The notes under the pieces were generated by a model. That model did no database searches. It was given only the letters and a program-made list of their open reading frames with translations, and was not told the origin of the DNA. From Drosophila miranda (Eukaryota; Arthropoda; Insecta; Diptera; Drosophilidae): DNA of 64,000 nt. Where the stretch lies: assembly GCF_003369915.1 (NCBI RefSeq), contig NW_022881647.1:124001-188000 (forward strand). The letters are read 5' to 3'. This document shows, one piece after another, positions 57,363 through 64,000 of this stretch; within the stretch, counting starts at the first letter, position 1, and the number at the start of each line of letters is the position of its first letter. The translations under genes and the position numbers were made by a program.

Positions 57363-57487
57363 AATTGGAATTCCTGTTTAAAGATCTACAGACAGACCAA
57401 GAGGCAGTCAAAGCAATTCCTACGAGACTGCTTGCACTGCAGTCGATAACTTACGAAAAGCTGACACATAAAGAAAGTTGTTTCCAG
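57363..57487 (+). other. Possible orphan internal exon
   Basis: 125 bp flanked by a good acceptor (ttttgtaatttctag, ending 57362) and donor (CAG/GTACGC at 57487). One frame is open throughout and reads FLFKDLQTDQEAVKAIPTRL and further. The protein was not recognised, and no convincing partner exons were found nearby. It could be a gene remnant or chance. Confidence 0.3.
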
Positions 57488-59968
57488 GTACGCTCCCGCT
57501 CCCCATCCGCTCTGATGAAGAGCCCACACCCACACATTTCTGCCGCTCATCGAAAATAGGTTATGAACGGCAAAGCATTGCTGCTTGCTGCACATGGCAT
57601 TGCCGTTTCATTCCCTAAAAACACGGCATTGCCATTTCAGATACTATCGATTTTATCTACCAGCTATCAGGCGTGCAGGAAACAGCAGCAACCGGTGGGA
57701 GGGCTACGGCCCGGCACTCCAGCATCCATCTAAAACAGCGGGGTATCCCCCGCATCATCGCGCCAGGGCCCAGCGACGCCCTTCTTCTATTCATGGACGC
57801 GTGGTACCTTCTGTTCCGACAAAGTTAACCCGACCATCAGAAGAATTGCACAACTAATGCCTCATAATGGAGGGAGGACCGCCCGGTAAAGGATTGGGGT
57901 TGGGGTTGGGGCCGTAGCATCTCTGGAAGTATTGGAACTCGCATTTTTGAGGCCCTTAATCAAATCGAACTCTCGCTCTCTTTTCTCTCTTGGACATGCG
58001 CCGGTCGGCTGCATCCCCCGCATGCACTTCCAGCAGCTGCATCTGCCCCCCACCGGAGGCATTAGTACGCCCATTCGTAACCGCCGTACTGTAGGCAGTG
58101 CCTGTTGCTGGTGCTGCTGCTGCTCCTGGGCACCTGTCACAGTGTCTGCGGTCCGGCCGACGCACATTTCAGCAACAGCTGCCCCACTGCACACGCGGAG
58201 CCGTTCAAGGACGGTGGTATGGGGGGCACGTGCCCAGGCGTGGGCGTAAAGTTCAACGTGCAACAGGAAATCAGAAAAGGTCGCACAGAGTCAACGGTGT
58301 GTCGATATCGTTATCATCAACCCACAGTGGGGCAAAGTCCAAGGCGAATAAATGGCTTTGGCCAGGCTTGAATAATTTTCCAAAATTCCATCAAAAAATG
58401 AGAAATTTTCTCTCAAAGAGGTGGGGCACTGAACGTACTGACCGTGAAAAGATCAGATTACAACAGCTAGAACTATTATGCAATATAGTCCGGATGTTCA
58501 GGGAGTTCTTGGTGTGGGAACAACCCTTAATCGGCATCCCATGATTACCGCTCGCGTCGCACTGTGCGGAAGTGCAGTTGCGCTGGAAGGTGTGACAGTC
58601 ACCGCGGCCCTGCGCTGATATTCATGCGCTCCTGTGCCGCGAATTTCAAAGCGCCCACACAATGACTGCGGCACAGCTTGCAGCTGCATCTGCCAGGGCG
58701 TGGCAGGGAGGGGTGTCCGCAGAGAGCTCTGCCAACGGGCATAGGCGTGCAGCAGACCCCAGAGCGTGGCGTGCCCGGTAGCCAGCATCGAACGTGTGCG
58801 TCACTCGTGGCAGAGGTCGCACTGTAGGAGAGCTGCGCGGAGAGTTCCCGTTAGTTGCAACCCCCAAAACGAGTGCAGTGCAGGGATGCGTGCGCGCAGG
58901 AAGCAGCAGCAGCAGAAAATTCGCTGCAGACTGGAATGCAGAGGCGGGATACAGAAAACCAGAGACTCTGCCCCAACACAGGACCAAGTGCTTCTATCCC
59001 GGGACCAGTGCTCGAGGAAACGCTCAACGTAGCGCAGGCCAACACTGTTTGGGGCCGACCGACCAGCCTAGACCGAAAACCAGGAACCAGGAAACAGGAC
59101 CCAACTGCAGCTGCAGTTGTCTATACACCACTCGCTCCGCAGCCTCCGGGTGGCTCCCCAACCCATCCACCTTGGCGACCAATTATCTGGGCCCAGAATT
59201 TTCGACGGCCATCAAGTTTCCATAATTTCCAACATAAGCATAATCAGCAGGCTGGAGCTGCAACAGCAACAACGACTATAGCAACGACTACAACAACAGG
59301 TGGGTTCGGTGGCAACAACAAATAATACACATTTTATAAGAAAGAAAGAAAGAGAGAGTGAGTGAGTGAGGGAGTGCGTCTGGGGAAAAGTGAAAAATTA
59401 TTTAAAGGTATACCCAACTTATTGCTATTTTTAGCACTATTTGGGCTTTGGCCCGATACAGTTATCGTACATTTGGGCGCCCACACACACGAAGATGGCG
59501 CTCCACACGACATGCACATTCATGCGCACTCATCAACACACACACACACACATACATACAACTATATATATATAAATATATTTTGCATTTGCAACAACAT
59601 TCAATGTCGTTTTGGGCAAGGTTTTATTTTTATAAAAATAAATCATCAAGTGTGCAAAATAAAGAAAAACAAAAGCATTAAAAAATACAAAATTGATAAT
59701 GATCATTGTTGGTGTAGAGCTTGATGATAATGATCATCATTATCATAGAGATAGACATTGGATGGTTTCCTCATTCCTAGAGTAAAAGTCTACATCCCTA
59801 GATAGTACATATAATCCCTAAAATCCAATTATCAGAAAGGTTTCCATTCTAATTGAAGATCTTTTCCAGAGGTAAGACCCTAAGGCAGCACGAAGTCCAG
59901 TCGGCTCTGCTCCCATCGCTCTCTTCTCTTCTCTTTTCCTTCTCTCTCTGTTTCTCTCTATCTTTTAG
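57488..59968. other. Region without recognised genes upstream of GID8-like gene
   Basis: GC-rich stretch at 57600-59330 with several open frames on both strands. One plus frame near 58090-58370 has a leucine run and many cysteines like a secreted protein, but it is preceded by TAA and lacks an ATG. A GAAA/GAGT simple repeat starts at 59341, and CA and AT microsatellites lie at 59538-59580. The last 100 bp are a pyrimidine-rich tract ending in the acceptor tcttttag (59968), probably the end of a 5' UTR intron of the GID8-like gene. Confidence 0.45.
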
Positions 59969-59998
59969 TACCTGTTACGTATACTAGATCAATTCCGG

Positions 59999-60760
59999 AT
60001 GGCTGCATCGAACCCCAATACCTTGTGGGCCCAAAGAATGTCGAGCTTTCAGATCAAGCAGGCGGACCTCAATCGCCTGGTGATGAACTATCTGATCACA
60101 GGTTTGTGTCCTCCCACGCCACAGGGGAAAGAAATCGTTAAAGCGGCTCCAACTTAACCCCCCACAGAGGGATACCAGGAGGCGGCACAGCGCTTCAAGG
60201 CCGAGTCGTCGCTGGAGCCGAGCTCTCTGGGTGACAGCATCGATGATCGGGTGAGGATCCGCAATGCTGTGCGCAGTGGCCAAGTGAAGTATGCCATGGA
60301 CCTGGCCAACAGGCTGTATCCGCAGCTCTTCGAGACGAACAACTACATGTACTTCCACATGCAGCAGCTGCGGCTGATTGAGCTTATACGGGAGCAGAAG
60401 GTGGAGCAGGCCCTCGACTTTGCCCAGAGCAAGGAGTCCGGCCTCAGCGAGGTGCACTCGGATAACATCCGGGAGATGCAGCGCGCCCTGGCCCTGCTGG
60501 CCTTCGACAAGCCCGAGGAGAGTCCCTTCGGGGACCTGATGCGGCCCGCCTACCGGCTGCAGGTGGCCGGGGAGCTGAACAATGCCATCCTGAAGTACGA
60601 GGGCGGGGAGGTCGTCCAGCCGAAAATGATGTTCCTCATCAAGCTGATCCTCTGGGCCCAGGACAGACTGGAGATGGAGGGCATTTCGGACTATCGGCGT
60701 ATAGATCTGGAGACGCCCGACTTCGAGGATGAGATCAAGCGGGCCTTCCAGGAGGGCTAA
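59999..60760 (+). CDS. GID8-like CTLH E3 ligase complex subunit
   Basis: Two coding exons, 59999-60101 and 60168-60760, with a GT...AG intron of 66 bp in phase 1, encode 231 residues (human GID8 has 228). Residues 22-54 are a LisH motif (LNRLVMNYLITEGYQEAAQRF). About 59-121 form the CTLH domain (NNYMYFHMQQLRLIELIREQ), and the rest is the CRA domain with LALLAFDKPEESPFGDL. GID8/TWA1 scaffolds the CTLH ubiquitin ligase in the nucleus and cytoplasm. The ATG is the first after the 5' UTR acceptor at 59968. The sequence is diverged from the ubiquitous form, so it may be the second Drosophila paralogue (recalled as CG18467). A long T run at 60849-60870 lies in the 3' UTR. It appears intact. Confidence 0.9.
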
Positions 60761-60879
60761 GTGCAACCGGCTCAGAGTGCAACCGGTGCTCCCACAAATT
60801 CGGTGTCTATGCTGCAAACTAATCCAGAAATATGAATGTTTTTTGGTGTTTTTTTTTTTTTTTTTTTTTTGATTTGCAT

Positions 60880-60885
60880 AATAAA
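60880..60885 (+). terminator. Polyadenylation signal of the GID8-like gene
   Basis: AATAAA 120 bp after the stop codon, followed by a T/G-rich stretch. Confidence 0.7.
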
Positions 60886-61464
60886 CGTTTCAATATCTTG
60901 GTGTACATTTATGGTACTTTAGTCCGATTAAAACTGAAAGCGTTTCCATCATCAGTCGGACGTAGTCGGCGTTATCTGAGACGCATCTGGTCTGATGAGC
61001 TCGTCAGGTAGCTCAAAGGGGGCCTAGCTGAGGCCACCGGACGGGTCGCGGGTTGCGGATAGCGAACGGCCTACCTCGGTAGGTCAGCTGCGAATAAGCG
61101 GGCATCCCTCACGGGAGAGTACCGAAATAAGCAGTCCCGGACAGCCAGCGGGTGTTAGCTAGGTAGCAGCACTGACGATGCGCTTGTGGTGCCGCCTCAA
61201 TAAGTAGCTCACACACTCCCATCCATACACAATACCTACCCACATCCCAACCCTCACACCCACCTCACACCGGGCCGGACTAAGTGTGTTACTCGACCCG
61301 TGCCGAGAGTCAGCCTGGCTGGGGGCCCGGTATAAAAACTAGCCCAGTCGCTAACGGAGGGCTCAGGGACTTGGCAGCCCCCTGTTCTAATGATGCCTTA
61401 CCCGGGCAACGTGGATCTCTGCCCGGGCTGACCTTTCCCTTTCTCTGCATCTCGTGGGAACAGG

Positions 61465-62817
61465 ATGTATAACAAGAACAAAAACCAAAAAACAAACAAA
61501 AAAACAAATGAGTGCGACGCTCCCCAAATGCCAACTGGGAGCAATCCCAAGCTCGGAAAGGCAGCGGCCCAAAGGCCTGGCCCAACCGGCTCTATAGTAG
61601 GGAATACCTGCAAGGTGGAAGGTGCCTGTGCGAACCCGAGGGGGTCCCAGCCCGAATCCGGTGTGGGTGGCAAGGTAACTCCCGAAGCTGACACCTTGGA
61701 AGGAAAGCTAAGCAATATTGCGGCTGCCCGACCTTCTGGTAAAGCGGAGGGGGTTGACTTGCCGTCGACAAGCGCCCAAGCCAGACGCTACACATATACC
61801 GAAAAGAGGAGTGCAGGGCACATACTCCGTCGGCAACACGCCAGCAGTGAAGCCAGCCCATCAGCCGACTGGCTGAAGAAGGTGGAATGGGCTTCGGCCG
61901 TGCTCCCGGAGTTCACCTTGGAACAGAAAAAGGTGGCTCCCCAAGCCAAGAGGCAGCGCTAGCAGGAGACACCGGGACCGGTAGCAAAGCGCTCCAGAGT
62001 GCTGCCAAATGTCTCCTTTGCGCAGATTGCCAAGGAGAGGACGCTAATTGGTGTCATCGACAGAGGCAGCGCAGAGGGTAGAATCCCAAGGAGTCAGTGG
62101 AAGTGGGTGGAAGCGGCACTGGCCGACCGCTGCTTCGAACTCCTCGACAAAGACCCTGGACCTCCGCCAGTCTGCAAGGACATGGGGTGGTTCCAGGGCA
62201 ATGTTAAGATAATTGCCTGCGAAGACGAGCGCTCTGTAAAGCTATATAAAGCGGCGGTAGCGCAGGTCGGCGAGGTCTATGCTGGGGCGAAACTCGTCGC
62301 AGTCGACTGGAGCGAGGTGCCCAGCAGATCGAGGGCCAGAATTTGGGTGCCGGCTACCTTTAAGGAGCCAGAACACATCCTCAAGATGCTGCAGAGATGC
62401 AACCCAGGACTACCAACCTCAGATTGGAAGGTAGCCAAGGTTGAGACGACACAAGGGCCGACTAACCAGGCAGTGCTCGTTCTCAATAAAGAGTCGCTGG
62501 CCCCGATAGAGGCAGCAAAAGGAGAGCAAAACTTCGGCTTCAGCTCGGTCACCATCAAGGTGTACAAATCGGACGCGGCGGCCGCGGCGCTTCCGGTCGT
62601 CAACCCAGACGTGCAGGATGTCGCTGCGGAGATCGAAGCGCCTGACGACGAGCTGGAGCCAGACCAGGAAGGCTTCTCCTCAGAGACAGAGCTGATGCTC
62701 GACTTTGAGTCAATGTGCCGAGAGAGAGTCTCAGATGACTCGGACGCGGACATCACGGTGGTGGAGTATCTTGAAGATGGTCCTAAGGATCCTTCAAATA
62801 AATCTCCACCACTGTAA
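61465..62817 (+). pseudogene. LOA element ORF1 with an internal stop
   Basis: ATG at 61465 starts a lysine/asparagine-rich N-terminus. A TAG at 61960-61962 interrupts the frame, which then continues uninterrupted to 62817. The second part carries the DUF4780-like domain: NVSFAQIAKERTLIGVIDRG, then SQWKWVEAALADRCFELLD, VDWSEVPSRSRARIWVP and LKMLQRCNPGLPTSDWKV. ORF1 proteins bind the element RNA. An acidic tail precedes the stop. The TAG is the only lesion, so a read-through or a young mutation is possible. Confidence 0.78.
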
Positions 62818-64000
62818 AGCAGAATCGGCTGCTCTCATACTCCTCCTAGACGCAAGCGGAGCCGACGTAGTCCTGATCCAGGAGCCTTGGGTGGTAGGAG
62901 GCAAGGTCTGTGGATTGGGGACGAGGGAATACAAGATCATTGTATCCCAAAATGAAGGTAAAATCCGTACCTGCATACTTGCTAGAAAGCACCTAAATAT
63001 CTTTCTGCTCCATAATTATAGCGATGGCGATAACACGGCGGTAAGCCTAGAACTAAAAGGGAATCATCTCAGGCTGGTGGCGTCCTATATGGCCCACGAG
63101 GAGGATGATCCTCCGAACGACCTTGTTCGCAAAATAGCCAGCGACAGCGAAAGGACGGACAAAGACCTACTTATAGGTTGCTATGCCAACGCCCACCACA
63201 CCCAATGGGGGAGCACGGACACGAATGTAAGGGGTGAGTCACTGTTCAGCTTCATCCTGAACTCAAATTTATTCATATGCAATCGGGGTAACGACCCCAC
63301 ATTTATAATTAAAAATCGGCAGGAGGTCATTGACCTCACGCTAGTGTCAAGCAAACTGCTGGACACAATCAAGAGCTGGAGAGTCCTAGGAGACCACTCC
63401 TTCTCGGACCACAGGTATATCGAGACGATATTATCCTTCGATATTCCCAAACCAACCGACTATATCAACCCCAGAAAAGCCAACTGGGAAAAATATAACA
63501 CAACCCTGGAGGAGCTACTCCCTCCTAACGCCCCTAATTGCCCGAACACTGAAGACAACCTAAACCGTCTTGTGAACAGGTTTACGGATGCGTGCAACAA
63601 AGCCTTCAAGGCAGCATGCCCTTCTACCAGACCAAGGGGGAAGAAGAAACCCCCCTGGTGGTCTAAGCAACTAGACACCCTTCGTAGAACTTGTAGGACT
63701 TCAATAGAGCCACAAGAACTAAGGAGGATACTCACTGGGCAGACTATAAAACCAGTCTAGCACTATACAAAAAGGAAACGAGGAAGGCTAAAAGAGCCTC
63801 CTGGCAAAAATATTGCTCCGAAATCGAGGAAACTTCGGAGGCCGCAAGACTCCGGAAAGTTCTCTCAAAAGCTACCCCCTCGGTAGGTTACCTCAAAAAG
63901 AATGATGGCACGTGGACCAACTCTAGTGAGGAGTCCCTACACATTCTGCTCGACACGCATTTCCCCGGATGCACATCTACCGAGCCGTCACACCTCCCAG
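62777..64000 (+). pseudogene. LOA element ORF2, endonuclease part, frameshifted, runs off the window
   Basis: ATG at 62777 overlaps the end of ORF1 by 41 bp. The apurinic-type (EEP) endonuclease reads LQINLHHCKAESAALILLLD, ADVVLIQEPWV, NAHHTQWGS and SWRVLGDHSFSDHRYIE. It nicks target DNA to prime insertion. In CYANAHH the residue before ANAHH is tyrosine, where this family normally has a catalytic aspartate (CDANAHH). A frameshift near 63700 ends the frame at 63760. The following text (HWADYKTSLALYKKETRKAK onward) continues in another frame to the window end, before the RT. Confidence 0.8.

Larger units (their letters stand above)
60950..64000 (+). mobile_element. LOA-clade non-LTR retrotransposon, 5' part (left end approximate)
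   Basis: A GC-rich 5' UTR of about 500 bp (to 61464, with a tataaaa at 61331) precedes ORF1 and an overlapping ORF2. The proteins match the LOA type (Bilbo, TRIM and relatives in Drosophila, by recollection of family traits). The exact 5' end is unclear; it follows the GID8-like 3' UTR. The window ends before the reverse transcriptase. Confidence 0.8.

Noticed and set aside
58090..58371. Cysteine-rich secreted-like frame with a leucine run
   Set aside because: No ATG, an in-frame TAA just upstream, and no recognised domain or splice partner.
59341..59375. GA-rich run that could be an MSL recognition element for dosage compensation
   Set aside because: It is a simple GAAA/GAGT microsatellite without the expected motif core, and chromosome assignment is unknown.
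60990..61130. CTGATGAG and a later GAAA in the LOA 5' UTR, as in a hammerhead ribozyme
   Set aside because: The bases following CTGATGA and preceding GAAA do not pair, and the two lie about 130 bp apart, so no hammerhead fold is supported. A different self-cleaving fold was not demonstrable by eye.

Overview
This is animal nuclear DNA, almost certainly Drosophila. Genes have short introns of 61-67 bp. There are DREF-type TATCGATA promoter elements, DINE-1/INE-1 (Helitron-like) repeats, Ty3/Gypsy and BEL/Pao LTR retrotransposons and a LOA-clade non-LTR element. The recognisable host genes are Bap55 (first exon only), a MADF-BESS gene, EDTP (MTMR14-type phosphatase) and a GID8-like gene. From memory EDTP and Bap55 lie together on D. 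melanogaster 2R (Muller element C). The DINE-1 subtype, the LOA element and the heavy TE load would suit an obscura-group species. A D. miranda neo-sex chromosome (derived from Muller C, known for gene amplification) is an attractive but unproven reading.

1-15007: a head-to-tail array of 2.2-2.44 kb units. Each unit holds Bap55 exon 1 on the minus strand, a divergent promoter with two DREs, and a MADF-BESS gene on the plus strand. Short and long units alternate for part of the array, giving a dimeric period of about 4.64 kb. Only the copy at 11111-12316 is open from ATG to stop. The others carry a codon-60 stop, a 5' deletion or frameshifts.

15326-17634: EDTP on the minus strand. Its five downstream exons are intact and the CX5R active site is present, but its first coding exon was not found. 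The upstream intron region carries a DINE-1 (18371-19176), followed by low-complexity DNA and a minisatellite up to about 21.1 kb.

About 21.13-56.74 kb: a large nested retrotransposon complex. A Ty3/Gypsy element (LTR ending 22117, lysine-type primer-binding site at 22120) has an internal protease-to-integrase segment repeated in tandem (5317-bp period). DINE-1 elements sit inside the reverse transcriptase of each repeat, and some DINE-1s are nested in others. The Gypsy 3' LTR is split by a full-length minus-strand BEL/Pao element (47748-56258) with 526-bp LTRs, a CCCCA target-site duplication and a broken envelope-like region.

56738-60950: single-copy flank ending in a two-exon GID8-like gene (59999-60760). 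From about 60950 to the window end lies the 5' part of a LOA-clade retrotransposon (DUF4780-type ORF1, endonuclease start of ORF2), also damaged.

Two independent tandem expansions therefore share this window: one of a chromatin-gene promoter pair, one of a dead retrotransposon with embedded Helitron-like DNA. In the first, the Bap55 promoters fire (if active) into the 3' ends of the neighbouring MADF-BESS copies, so convergent transcription and double-stranded RNA are possible.
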